Shown: positions 1-7,164, numbered from the stretch's first letter. The stretch: DNA of 8,307 nt from Treponema sp. (GCA_031257695.1 JAIROB010000009.1:1-8307), one strand, 5' to 3'. Notes: a model not told the origin generated them from the sequence alone. Made by a program: numbers and translations.

Positions 1-55
1 GGGCAGGCTCTGTAGGGGCTTTTCCAAAACTTCAGATTCTGGGAAAGGTTGCAAC

Positions 56-83
56 TTGACATTTTTTTCAAAAATGTTATTAT
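56..83 (+). promoter_or_regulatory. Predicted sigma-70 promoter of the fab operon
   Basis: A perfect -35 box TTGACA (56-61) is followed after 16 bp by TATTAT (78-83). A TG at 75-76 gives an extended -10 (TGtTATTAT). The start of transcription should fall near 89-91, leaving a leader of about 40 nt before fabH. The block 56-115 contains only 12 G/C in 60 bases, in sharp contrast to the GC-rich genes around it. This is the only convincing promoter seen ahead of the five fab genes. The call is from consensus match only. Confidence 0.75.
59..77. promoter_or_regulatory. Inverted repeat inside the fab promoter spacer (candidate operator)
   Basis: ACATTTTT (59-66) and AAAAATGT (70-77) are a perfect 8-bp inverted repeat separated by TTC. 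The repeat covers the end of the -35 box and the entire spacer up to the base before the -10 box. A dimeric repressor bound here would block RNA polymerase. Chance is a real alternative because the sequence is A/T-rich and partly homopolymeric. Confidence 0.4.
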
Positions 84-90
84 ATTCATT

Positions 91-115
91 ATGACAAAAT
101 GACGAATTTTGTCAT
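91..115. promoter_or_regulatory. Inverted repeat at the fab transcript start (candidate operator or 5' hairpin)
   Basis: ATGACAAAAT (91-100) and ATTTTGTCAT (106-115) are a perfect 10-bp inverted repeat around the 5-bp spacer GACGA. It begins at the predicted +1 and ends one base before the fabH Shine-Dalgarno region (116-122). That is a classical position for a repressor site. In RNA the same bases would form a 10-bp stem at the very 5' end of the message. The sequence does not resemble the operators I know for FapR, FabT, FadR or FabR, so the regulator is unidentified. Confidence 0.6.
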
Positions 116-130
116 GGAAAGGCAGAGCGT

Positions 131-1141
131 ATGGCATTCGAGATTATTGCAACCGGAAGGGCTGTTCCCCCGAACAGGGTGAGCAACGACGATTTGGCGC
201 GTGAAATTGATACCAGCGATGAGTGGATCCATTCCCACACGGGGATCAGAGCCCGGCATATTGCGGATCAGGAGGTGGCGAGCAGCGATTTGGCGCTGGA
301 AGCGGCCCGGCAGGTCCTCGCGATGGCCGCGGAAAAGACCGGGGAGGAGGCGGAGGCGCTGGCGATGAGTCTGGATCTTATCGTTATGGCCACCGTAACC
401 CCGGATTATTATGGAACACCCTCCACAGCCTGCGTTGTTCAGGCCCAGTTGGGGGCTAAAAATGCCGCGGCGCTGGATATTAACGCGGGATGTTCCGGTT
501 TTATCTACGGGCTGGAACTTGCCAAGGGGTTTTTGGGCATAGGCTCCTCCCGTAATCGGGCTCTGGTTATCGGTTCCGAGGTGCTGTCCCGGGTGACCAA
601 CCGGGAGGACCGCAGCACCTGTGTGCTCTTTGGGGACGGAGCGGGCGCGGTTCTGGCGGAACAGACCGGCGCGGCCGCAGGGGGGCTCCTCAGGACTATC
701 CTGGGGGCGGACGGGACCGGCAAGGAAAGCATTATCATCCGCAGGGGCGGTTCGCGGAGCCCCTTTAAGGCCGGGGAAACCGTGGAGACCGGATCGGTTA
801 TCGAAATGGACGGCCGGGCGGTCTATAACTTCGCCGTAAAGGCTATGACCGGCATCATCGAAAAGCTCCTGGCAGGGGAGGGAATCGCCATGGATGAGAT
901 TTCCCTGGTAATACCCCATCAGGCTAACGCGAGGATTGTCCGGGCCGCGGGAAAGCGTCTGGGCATACCGGATGAAAAGTTTTTTCTCAATATCGAAGAA
1001 TACGCCAATACCTCGGCGGCCTCTATCCCCATCGCCCTGGACGAGCTAAACCGGCAGGGAAGGATCAGGAAGGGGGATCTGCTGATGACCATCGGGTTTG
1101 GCTCGGGATTAACCTTTGGAGGGAATCTGATTATATGGTAA
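131..1141 (+). CDS. fabH: 3-oxoacyl-ACP synthase III (FabH)
   Basis: This condensing enzyme starts fatty-acid chains by joining an acyl-CoA, usually acetyl-CoA, to malonyl-ACP in the cytoplasm. The 336-residue protein has the full thiolase-fold signature. Cys121 lies in AGCSGF, His263 in PHQAN and Asn293 in YANTSAAS, giving the FabH Cys-His-Asn triad. Trp32 in the SDEWI segment and the FGDGAGA motif (168-174) also fit the family. It is slightly longer than the usual 315-330 residues, with extra sequence around residues 66-80. The ATG at 131 follows GGAAAGG (116-122) with 8 nt spacing. It is the first gene of the operon, directly behind the AT-rich promoter and its palindromes. Its stop overlaps the start of fabD in ATGGTAA, suggesting translational coupling. 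Primer preference (straight or branched chain) cannot be read from the sequence. Confidence 0.97.
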   Translation: MAFEIIATGRAVPPNRVSNDDLAREIDTSDEWIHSHTGIRARHIADQEVASSDLALEAARQVLAMAAEKTGEEAEALAMSLDLIVMATVTPDYYGTPSTACVVQAQLGAKNAAALDINAGCSGFIYGLELAKGFLGIGSSRNRALVIGSEVLSRVTNREDRSTCVLFGDGAGAVLAEQTGAAAGGLLRTILGADGTGKESIIIRRGGSRSPFKAGETVETGSVIEMDGRAVYNFAVKAMTGIIEKLLAGEGIAMDEISLVIPHQANARIVRAAGKRLGIPDEKFFLNIEEYANTSAASIPIALDELNRQGRIRKGDLLMTIGFGSGLTFGGNLIIW

Positions 1142-2091
1142 ACAACGACACGAAGGCCGCTTTTCTCTTCCCCGGCCAGGGCGCCCAGTATCCGGGTATG
1201 GCTCTCGATTTCCTTGGGGCGTCCCCCGCTGCCAGGGAGCTTTTTGCCCTGGCCTCGGATGCCATGGGAAAAGATATGGAGGATCTGCTCCGATCTTCGG
1301 ACGAGGAATTGCTCAAGCGCTCCGACATAGCCCAGCCCGCGGTTACCCTGGCCAACCTCTGCGCTGCCGCGCTGCTACGGGAGCGGGGGCTGTCCCCCGC
1401 GGCAGTTGCCGGGCACAGCCTGGGCGAATACGCCGCGCTGGTGGGCGCCTCGGTTATCGGCGCGGCGGACTGCTTCCGCCTGGTGGCTGCCCGGGGCAGG
1501 GCCATGCAGGAAACGGTGGAGCGCATCGCCGGGCAGGGCGGGGACAACGCGCCGGGCATGATCGCCGTGCTGGGTCTGGCGCCGGAACGGGTGGAGGAGC
1601 TGGTGAGGACCGCGGGGATACCGGATCTCTACGCTGCCAATTTCAACTCCCCCAAACAGGTGGCGGTGGCGGGCACTGCGGCGGCGCTGGCTGCGGCGGA
1701 GGCCCTGTTCAAGGAAGCGGGCGCCAGGCGGGCGCTGCGGCTCCAGGTGGCGGGCCCCTTTCACTGCCCCCTTATGGCGGAGGCGGCGGACAAATTCGGT
1801 CCGGCGCTGGAAGCCGCCCGGTTTGGGGATCCCGCGATACCTCTGTTCTCCAATGTTACCGGCAGGGCGATAGGCTCCGGCGCGGAGGCTAAAGAACTGG
1901 CGTTCAAACAGATCACCTTCCCGGTGCGGTGGATAGCCTGCGAAAGCGCCGTTGCCGCATCGGGCGTGGAGGCGCTCCTGGAAACCGGACCGGGGAAGGC
2001 CCTGCAGGGGCTGTGGAAAGACTCGGGCAGCGATCTGCCGGTTTATGCCGCGGGGAAACTTGAAGATATTGATACGCTGTTCAATACATAA
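1135..2091 (+). CDS. fabD: Malonyl-CoA:ACP transacylase (FabD)
   Basis: FabD moves malonyl from CoA to the ACP phosphopantetheine arm, making the extender unit for FabH and FabF. The 318-residue protein is of normal length. It shows FPGQGAQ (12-18), the nucleophile Ser95 in GHSLGE (93-98), Arg120 in AARGRAM, His210 in GPFHCPLM and Gln259 ahead of FPVRW. Together these are the known active-site set. The residue after the catalytic His is Cys, where Ser or Thr is commoner. A small insertion rich in Gly, Asp and Asn lies near residues 133-140. The ATG at 1135 overlaps the last 7 nt of fabH and has GGAGGG at 1118-1123. A 54-bp gap to fabG holds a small hairpin, GCGAAA (2097-2102) with TTTCGC (2106-2111). 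The hairpin has no following T-run, so it is not read as a terminator. Confidence 0.96.
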   Translation: MVNNDTKAAFLFPGQGAQYPGMALDFLGASPAARELFALASDAMGKDMEDLLRSSDEELLKRSDIAQPAVTLANLCAAALLRERGLSPAAVAGHSLGEYAALVGASVIGAADCFRLVAARGRAMQETVERIAGQGGDNAPGMIAVLGLAPERVEELVRTAGIPDLYAANFNSPKQVAVAGTAAALAAAEALFKEAGARRALRLQVAGPFHCPLMAEAADKFGPALEAARFGDPAIPLFSNVTGRAIGSGAEAKELAFKQITFPVRWIACESAVAASGVEALLETGPGKALQGLWKDSGSDLPVYAAGKLEDIDTLFNT

Positions 2092-2145
2092 GCCATGCGA
2101 AATTTTTTCGCGGCAGGCTGAACGTCACAGTAAACAGGAGTTGGT

Positions 2146-2880
2146 ATGAGGCTGGAGGGAAAGAAGGCCCTGGTAACCGGGGCATCCCGGGGCATAGGCC
2201 GGGCTATTGCGGATCGTTTTCTGGAGGAGGGAGCGGAAGTTTGGGGCCTGAGCGCCAGGGAACCCGTGGATTTACAGGAACGGATCGCCGCTTCCGGCGG
2301 CAGGCTCCGCTGGATCGGCGCGGACCTTTCGCAGGTGCGGGACCTGGAAGCCCTGATCGACGGGGAACTGAAGAAGTCCGGCGGCTGGGACATCCTGGTG
2401 AACAACGCGGGGATCACCAAAGACAACCTTTCCTTTCGGATGAGCCTGGAGGATTTTCAGAAGGTGCTGGACGTAAACCTCACCGCCACCTTCATCATCG
2501 CCCGGACCGTGGGGCGGGACATGATACGCCGCCGCAGCGGTTCCATCATCAACATGGCCAGCGTGGTAGGCATCCACGGCAACGGCGGGCAGGCGAACTA
2601 CGCTGCCAGCAAGGCTGGGGTTATAGGCATCACCAAGAGCCTGGCCCGGGAAACGGCCAGCCGGGGGGTGCGGGTCAACGCGCTGGCGCCGGGCTTTATC
2701 GCTTCGGATATGACCGACGCTATCCCCGATGAGGCCAGGGCCGCCATGCTTGAGAACATACCCCTCAAGCGCATGGGCCAGCCGGGCGACGTGGCGGAGG
2801 CGGCTTTGTTCCTCGCCTCCGACGGAGCGGCGTACATAACCGGACAAGTACTCGCCATTGACGGCGGGATGTTTATATAA
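2146..2880 (+). CDS. fabG: 3-oxoacyl-ACP reductase (FabG)
   Basis: FabG is the short-chain dehydrogenase that reduces 3-oxoacyl-ACP to (R)-3-hydroxyacyl-ACP in each elongation round. The 244-residue product has the usual family length. The dinucleotide-binding motif TGASRGIG spans 11-18; Arg15 there is typical of NADPH-using FabG. NNAG is at 86-89. The catalytic residues are Asn111 (in VNLT), Ser139, Tyr152 and Lys156 (YAASK). The C-terminal GQVLAIDGG motif is also typical. The start is clear: AGGAG at 2136-2140, 5 nt before the ATG. Only 13 bp separate it from fabF, whereas in many bacteria acpP lies at this point. FabG-like reductases also occur in other pathways, but the flanking fabD and fabF settle the assignment. 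Confidence 0.97.
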   Translation: MRLEGKKALVTGASRGIGRAIADRFLEEGAEVWGLSAREPVDLQERIAASGGRLRWIGADLSQVRDLEALIDGELKKSGGWDILVNNAGITKDNLSFRMSLEDFQKVLDVNLTATFIIARTVGRDMIRRRSGSIINMASVVGIHGNGGQANYAASKAGVIGITKSLARETASRGVRVNALAPGFIASDMTDAIPDEARAAMLENIPLKRMGQPGDVAEAALFLASDGAAYITGQVLAIDGGMFI

Positions 2881-2893
2881 GCGGAGGAAGTTG

Positions 2894-4162
2894 ATGAGAC
2901 CTAAGATTGTGGTCACCGGGTTGGGGGTTATCTCTCCCATTGGCAATTCTATTGAAGAATTCAAGCAATCCCTCATTGCGGGGAGAAGCGGCATAGGGAA
3001 GATCGCCAGCTTTGACACCACCGGGTTTGATGTGACCATTGCGGGGGAGATCAGGGATTTTGACCCCTCCCGGTGGATCGATAAAAAGGACAGCCGGAAG
3101 ATGGCGCGGTTCACCCAGTTTGCGGTGGCCGCCACGGCCCAGGCTCTGGCGCAGGCGGATCTGCTGGAAGACGCCGGGGAAGGGCGGCAGCGGATCAAGG
3201 GGGACCCCAACAGGGCCGGGGTGGTCCTGGGAAACGGCATCGGGGGTTTCGAGATTGTCACCGAATCCTTCCATAAACTCTTTGAAAGCGGTCCCAGGCG
3301 TATGCTGCCCCTCACCATACCGCTGATGATCAACAACGAAGCCGCGGGGAACATCTCCATGGTCTACGGGCTGCGGGGCCCCGCCTACACCCAGGTTACC
3401 GCGTGCGCTTCCGGCTCCGACGCCCTGGGCCAGGCGCTGGACCTGATCCGTTCAGGCCGCTGCGACGTGGTCGTCTCCGGCGGCACCGAGGCCTGCATCA
3501 CCGCCTTCGGCATAGGGGGCTTCCAGATGCTCAAGGCCCTTTCCACCAAGCGCTGCGATACGCCGGAAAAGGCCTGCCGCCCCTTTGACGCGGATAGGGA
3601 CGGCTTTATCCTGGGGGAAGGCGCCGGCATACTGGTTCTGGAGGCCGAGGAACACGCGATAGCCCGGGGCGCCTCCATCCTGGCGGAGTTTGCAGGCTAC
3701 GGCGGGAGCGCCGACGCCTACCATCTCACCGCGCCGGACCCCACGGGGGAAAGCGGCGGCATCGCCATGAAAAACGCCCTGGAGGACGCGGGGGTCAGGC
3801 CCGAGGAAGTGCAGTACTACAACGCCCACGGAACTTCCACGGAGATCAACGACGCCACGGAAACCCTGATGCTCAAACACGCGTTCGGGGATCACGTTTA
3901 CAAGCTCAAGGTGTCCAGCACCAAGAGCATGACCGGCCACTGTGTCGCCGGGGGCGGCGGCATGGAAGCCATAAGCTGCATCCTCGCCATTCGGGAGGGC
4001 TTTTTCCCCCCCACGATCAACCTGGAAAACCCCGACCCGGCCTGCGACCTGGACTATGTTCCCAACAAGGTCCAGTACGGCGCGGTGAACGTCGCCGTCT
4101 CCGGCAGCTTCGGTTTCGGCGGGCACAACGGCGTGGTGGTTTTTAAAAAGTATCAACAGTAA
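2894..4162 (+). CDS. fabF: 3-oxoacyl-ACP synthase II (FabF)
   Basis: FabF is the elongating decarboxylative condensing enzyme, adding two carbons from malonyl-ACP to the growing acyl chain. The 422-residue protein carries Cys171 in TACASGSDA, His312 in NAHGTST, Lys344 in STKSMTGH and His349, which is the full KAS II active site. GFGGHN at 407-412 is the C-terminal loop that gates the acyl pocket. It is about ten residues longer than the common 410-413, mostly from an acidic/basic stretch near residues 92-105 (the segment around EDAGEGRQRIKGD). I chose the ATG at 2894 because GGAGG (2883-2887) precedes it by 6 nt and the protein then begins with the canonical MRPKIVVTGLGV. An in-frame ATG at 2858 would lie inside fabG. 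FabB-type or polyketide KS are poor alternatives. Confidence 0.97.
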   Translation: MRPKIVVTGLGVISPIGNSIEEFKQSLIAGRSGIGKIASFDTTGFDVTIAGEIRDFDPSRWIDKKDSRKMARFTQFAVAATAQALAQADLLEDAGEGRQRIKGDPNRAGVVLGNGIGGFEIVTESFHKLFESGPRRMLPLTIPLMINNEAAGNISMVYGLRGPAYTQVTACASGSDALGQALDLIRSGRCDVVVSGGTEACITAFGIGGFQMLKALSTKRCDTPEKACRPFDADRDGFILGEGAGILVLEAEEHAIARGASILAEFAGYGGSADAYHLTAPDPTGESGGIAMKNALEDAGVRPEEVQYYNAHGTSTEINDATETLMLKHAFGDHVYKLKVSSTKSMTGHCVAGGGGMEAISCILAIREGFFPPTINLENPDPACDLDYVPNKVQYGAVNVAVSGSFGFGGHNGVVVFKKYQQ

Positions 4163-4185
4163 CGCTGACAGGGAGGAGATTCGGC

Positions 4186-4620
4186 ATGGACGCTATTGAC
4201 AGGACAGAAATCGAGGGCCTCCTGCCCCACCGCTCCCCCTTCCTCTTTGTGGACCGGATCGATCAGGCGGACAGGGAGAAGATCCTTGCCCGCCATGTTT
4301 TTGCGCAAAGCGAATTTTTCTTTGCCGGACATTTCCCCGGCTACCCCGTGGTTCCCGGGGTCGTCCTCATAGAAACCATGGCCCAGTCGGGCGGCGCGGG
4401 CCTGAGAAAACTGGGGATCCTGCCCGGAAACGCCCTCTTCTTCCTGGCCACGGTGGACAAGGCAAAGTTCCGCCGCCAGGTCCGGCCCGGCGAAGAGGTC
4501 CGTTCGGAAATAGTAAACCTGCGGATCTCCGCCAAAATGATAAAGCAGTCCGGCAAAGCCTATGTGGGGGAGGAGCTTGCCGCGGAAGCCGAGTGGATGT
4601 GCCTGGTGGGGAATCCCTGA
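4186..4620 (+). CDS. fabZ: 3-hydroxyacyl-ACP dehydratase (FabZ)
   Basis: FabZ removes water from (R)-3-hydroxyacyl-ACP to give trans-2-enoyl-ACP. The 144-residue hot-dog-fold protein has the N-terminal LLPHRSPFLFVD segment (12-23). The active-site His49 lies in AGHFPGYPVVPGV and Glu63 in LIETMAQ. The 14-residue spacing between His and Glu matches known FabZ. Nothing suggests the isomerase activity of FabA. The ATG has GGAGGAG (4172-4178) 7 nt upstream, the strongest ribosome binding site of the operon, and lies 23 bp after fabF. It is the last gene of the cluster. Its stop is only 36 bp from the stop of the convergent minus-strand operon. No enoyl-ACP reductase follows, so the next enzyme of the cycle must be encoded elsewhere. 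Confidence 0.95.
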   Translation: MDAIDRTEIEGLLPHRSPFLFVDRIDQADREKILARHVFAQSEFFFAGHFPGYPVVPGVVLIETMAQSGGAGLRKLGILPGNALFFLATVDKAKFRRQVRPGEEVRSEIVNLRISAKMIKQSGKAYVGEELAAEAEWMCLVGNP

Positions 4621-4625
4621 ACGCC

Positions 4626-4638
4626 GCCCCCCCGGGGC
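4626..4638. terminator. Weak GC hairpin between convergent operons
   Basis: GCCCC (4626-4630) and GGGGC (4634-4638) pair around CCC in the 36-bp space between the two convergent stop codons. It could hinder polymerase from either side, but neither strand has the T-run of an intrinsic terminator. Only CGTTTTG occurs further on, at 4661-4667. Low-confidence call based on position. Confidence 0.2.
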
Positions 4639-4656
4639 ATAAATCTAAACAGGGGC

Positions 4657-5688
4657 TCATCGTTTTGAAAATCCGAATTTATACCCCGCGGAAAGGGTTA
4701 GAAACATCCGGCGATAGGAAACAGCGTTGTCCGCGACTGTGGAGCCCCCCAGATCCACGGAACAGCGGAGATCAAACAGAAGAAGCCCCAGCCCTGTTTT
4801 GACGGACACGTCCAGGCCCGCAATAAGGCCAAAGGGCGGCGGCCTGGAGGTTCCCAGCAGCAGAAATGTCCTGTAGAGCCCCAGGCATGGCCCCAGGGTC
4901 GTCAGAGGCGAGGGGTTAAAAATATACTTGACCATTAGGGGAACGCTCAAAAGGGAGGAGGCATACACAACGGGCGAGGGGTTTGAGGGGGATCGCCGGT
5001 ATTCCGCCCGGTCCACGGCAAAGTTCAGCCCCAGTTGCAGCGCGAGAAAATCGGAAAAATGCGCCTCCGGTTCAAGCCCCGCGTCAAAGGTGAGAACCGA
5101 AGCGGTGGGCGCAGTATCGCTGCCGGCAAGATAATACCGCAGCGACAGGCCGGAGCGGAGGTTGAGAAATATCCTGTGGTATTTCCACCCCTCGGGCGGT
5201 TCGGCCCGCTCCGGGCGCCCGGGCTTTTCCGTTTCCCCGATAACCTTAATGTAGACCGGGACTTTCTTTTCAATTTTTACAATTTCTTTTTTCGGCTCCG
5301 GCTGTTTAAGGGGCGCGCCGGCAAACAGGGACCATAGGGCATAGGGGAGCATTGCATAGGTCTCCTCCACCGCGTCGTACAGCAGCGCTGTGGAGGCCAG
5401 TTCCTTTTCTGCTTTCGCGTCCAGAAGGGAGCAAACCAGCAGCCGTCCCTTCCCGTCCCAGTTATCCAGCAGATAACAGCTCAGGGCGTAATCCGCTTTA
5501 AGAATGTCATTCGTCAGGGTATACCCCGCGGCGGCAATTTCCATCCTGAGGTTGTCCGTGAAAAACCGCCGTTCCCCGGCGGTTCCGCCCTCTATATCCA
5601 GGACATAGACACAGGTGTCCACTCTGGTTTGGGGGAACGACGGCGTAGAAGCGAGGAACAGAACAAAAACGAACAGAACCTGCTTCAC
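4657..5688 (-). CDS. Predicted outer-membrane barrel protein with N-terminal periplasmic domain
   Basis: I do not recognise a named family. The 343-residue protein starts with a signal peptide (Lys2, hydrophobic residues 4-13, likely cut near residue 20). A mixed alpha/beta domain covers about 23-125. Its pattern (beta strand, helix with NLRMEIAAAGY, then KADYALSC) resembles the small periplasmic folds of the TolB-N/LpoB/CsgG type; this is an impression only. A charged, proline-rich linker (129-170) leads to a C-terminal half (about 170-343) of alternating hydrophobic strands with Gly and Tyr. It ends in LSAGYKFGF, typical of a closing beta-barrel strand. The start is GTG at 5688. AAAGGGA overlaps the stop of the preceding gene, 10 nt upstream. 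It is the third gene of the minus-strand operon, 15 bp after the small lipoprotein gene. Confidence 0.6.
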   Translation of the reverse strand: MKQVLFVFVLFLASTPSFPQTRVDTCVYVLDIEGGTAGERRFFTDNLRMEIAAAGYTLTNDILKADYALSCYLLDNWDGKGRLLVCSLLDAKAEKELASTALLYDAVEETYAMLPYALWSLFAGAPLKQPEPKKEIVKIEKKVPVYIKVIGETEKPGRPERAEPPEGWKYHRIFLNLRSGLSLRYYLAGSDTAPTASVLTFDAGLEPEAHFSDFLALQLGLNFAVDRAEYRRSPSNPSPVVYASSLLSVPLMVKYIFNPSPLTTLGPCLGLYRTFLLLGTSRPPPFGLIAGLDVSVKTGLGLLLFDLRCSVDLGGSTVADNAVSYRRMFLTLSAGYKFGFSKR

Positions 5689-5703
5689 CCTGCTGCCGTC
5701 CCT

Positions 5704-6126
5704 TTACGGACCCGTGATGGTTATTTCCACGCCCTTGCTGCCGCGGTTATCGTAATAGGCCTGTTCTTCCGCGGACAACACGGTTATCATATAGGCGGTA
5801 GGTTCCGTGTCAGCGTAACCCACGCCTATCTCCCATACCCCGGGATCATGCTCTCCAAAAATGTAGGAATCCAGGCGCTGCCCCCGTATGGAGGTGATCA
5901 CCTCCTCAATGGGAACCATGGAAAGCCCCCCTTCGGCCCTGTACAGGTATACCTTCAGATCCCGCTCTTTAACAAACTCGCTTTTGATGCTGTACACCAC
6001 CCTGGAAGGCTCGGCCTTCAAAAACCCGGCTTCATCGGAGTATATAAACCCCGATGAAACCGCGGCGCAGGCGGAAAGCCCCGCGGCGCTTATAAGCGGG
6101 ATGACGCGCCACAGGAGGCGTTTCAT
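5704..6126 (-). CDS. Small predicted lipoprotein, unknown function
   Basis: The 140-residue protein has an N-terminal lipoprotein signal: MKRLLWR, a hydrophobic stretch, then LSAC with the lipidated Cys20. The mature part of about 120 residues begins with a Ser/Gly-rich tether (24-30) and has no further transmembrane segment. It looks mostly beta-stranded, with a Tyr-rich C-terminal part (EEQAYYDNRG near 118-127) and an ending ITITGP. I do not recognise the family. The ATG at 6126 has no clear Shine-Dalgarno sequence and lies 30 bp after the larger lipoprotein gene, so translation may depend on coupling. With its neighbours it probably forms an envelope-associated set, with this protein anchored in a membrane and the downstream protein spanning the outer membrane. 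That partnership is inferred from gene order only. Confidence 0.7.
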   Translation of the reverse strand: MKRLLWRVIPLISAAGLSACAAVSSGFIYSDEAGFLKAEPSRVVYSIKSEFVKERDLKVYLYRAEGGLSMVPIEEVITSIRGQRLDSYIFGEHDPGVWEIGVGYADTEPTAYMITVLSAEEQAYYDNRGSKGVEITITGP

Positions 6127-6156
6127 ACCATTCAGAATACCCGGCCCGCCCCGCTG

Positions 6157-7164
6157 TTAAGGAATAACAGGAGGAGCGAAGCTGATTCCGTAGGTATCGC
6201 TGGCGCTGGGAAGCGCCGTTCCAAAGGCAAATACCAGGCCCGCGCCGGTGTTGGTGGCGTCGTTGAGTCCGTTGTCATAGACATCGACATTGAGGCCGTT
6301 TCTGATATGCCAGTAAACCGGCTCAAGGCCGTTGCTCCTGGCAGCGGCGACGGCCGCCACCGTTACGTCAAACCCGACATTCGACAAACCGTTTCCCGCC
6401 GTCGGCGCGGTAAAGCCAAAGGTTAAAATTCCGGTGGAAGCGGTAAAGGCCGGGGATGGCGTTATGTCTACTATGACGGGGGGCGTGTCGCTTTTTCGGC
6501 TGAGCGGCGTCACCGCAACGTTGCCCGCGCCGTAGTCCACCATGTTTTTTACGCCCGTAGTAACGATGACAGCCACAGGATCCCCCGGGGCAGGCGCGTA
6601 AAAGGGTATGCCGCCGGAGGTCATTCTGATGGGCGCGGCAGCGTTGTTAATTTGCACATAAACCGGATCCGAGCCGTCGGAGATTCCAGGCGTAGTGGTA
6701 GTGGCGGGGGACTTAGGGCCGTTAACCTGCAGATTCAGCGCCTTCAAAGAAAAACTCCATGGGGCGGAAGCGGCTTGCGCCGTAGTAACGGAGTCCTGGG
6801 CCAGCAGCACCGCTTCGCCTCCGGGTTCCAAATAGCCCGCGTTGAGATAGGCGGTATAGTCCCCCGCCGGCACACGAAGGGAAAGCCTTCTTCCCGCGCC
6901 CTTGGTGGCGATTGCAGAATAGTATTCCGTGACAGCCCCGGGGCCCACAAAAACCACCTCATAGAAATCGATGTACGCCCGGGCGAGGGGGGTATTTACC
7001 GACCTGGCGGCTTTTTCAAGATTAACAGTAATCGTAACCAGACGCCGCCCCCGGTCATCCTGTCCCAGAGGGTTTTTAGAGGAATCAAAGGGCTCCATGC
7101 AAGCGCCGAATAGAATCGCAGCCAGGGCGGATCCGATCAGAAACTGCAAACCGTTGTTTTTCAT
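6157..7164 (-). CDS. Predicted lipoprotein with beta-rich repeat-like domains, unknown function
   Basis: The 335-residue product starts with MKNNGLQ, a hydrophobic core and LFGAC, giving a lipidated Cys22. Phe at -3 is a relaxed, spirochaete-type lipobox. After a short tether comes RRLVTITVNL (40-49) and a segment RSVNTPLARAYIDFYEVVF (54-72), then VPAGDYTAYLNAGY (98-111), which looks like a small beta-sandwich. A Thr/Pro-rich linker follows (151-165). The C-terminal third has an Ig-like pattern (DTPPVIVDITPSP at 226-238). No catalytic motif is visible; a surface or periplasmic binding or structural role is the most one can infer. The ATG at 7164 is chosen because AGGAG (complement of 7171-7175) precedes it by 6 nt. 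An in-frame ATG at 7206 would place the start upstream of the predicted -10 box. It is the first gene of the minus-strand envelope operon. Confidence 0.72.
   Translation of the reverse strand: MKNNGLQFLIGSALAAILFGACMEPFDSSKNPLGQDDRGRRLVTITVNLEKAARSVNTPLARAYIDFYEVVFVGPGAVTEYYSAIATKGAGRRLSLRVPAGDYTAYLNAGYLEPGGEAVLLAQDSVTTAQAASAPWSFSLKALNLQVNGPKSPATTTTPGISDGSDPVYVQINNAAAPIRMTSGGIPFYAPAPGDPVAVIVTTGVKNMVDYGAGNVAVTPLSRKSDTPPVIVDITPSPAFTASTGILTFGFTAPTAGNGLSNVGFDVTVAAVAAARSNGLEPVYWHIRNGLNVDVYDNGLNDATNTGAGLVFAFGTALPSASDTYGISFAPPVIP

Noticed and set aside
19..48. Terminator of a gene upstream of the window
   Set aside because: CTTTTCC (19-25) can pair with GGAAAGG (42-48), with one G-T pair, but the loop is 16 nt and no T-run follows.
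89..919. Minus-strand open frame across fabH and its promoter
   Set aside because: It is antisense to fabH and its end lies in the promoter palindrome; the translated sequence is low in secondary-structure pattern and resembles no family.
2097..2111. Attenuator or terminator between fabD and fabG
   Set aside because: The GCGAAA/TTTCGC stem is short with a 3-nt loop and is followed by CGGCAGG rather than a T-run.
2858..2893. Upstream in-frame ATG for fabF
   Set aside because: It would start inside fabG without a ribosome binding site and add 12 residues before the canonical FabF N-terminus.
2272..3360. Long open frame on the minus strand across fabG and fabF
   Set aside because: It lies antisense to two complete enzymes with intact catalytic motifs, shows no recognisable domain, and is expected in GC-rich DNA.
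3452..4156. Minus-strand open frame of 234 codons inside fabF
   Set aside because: It mirrors fabF codon structure and has no ribosome binding site or recognisable motif.
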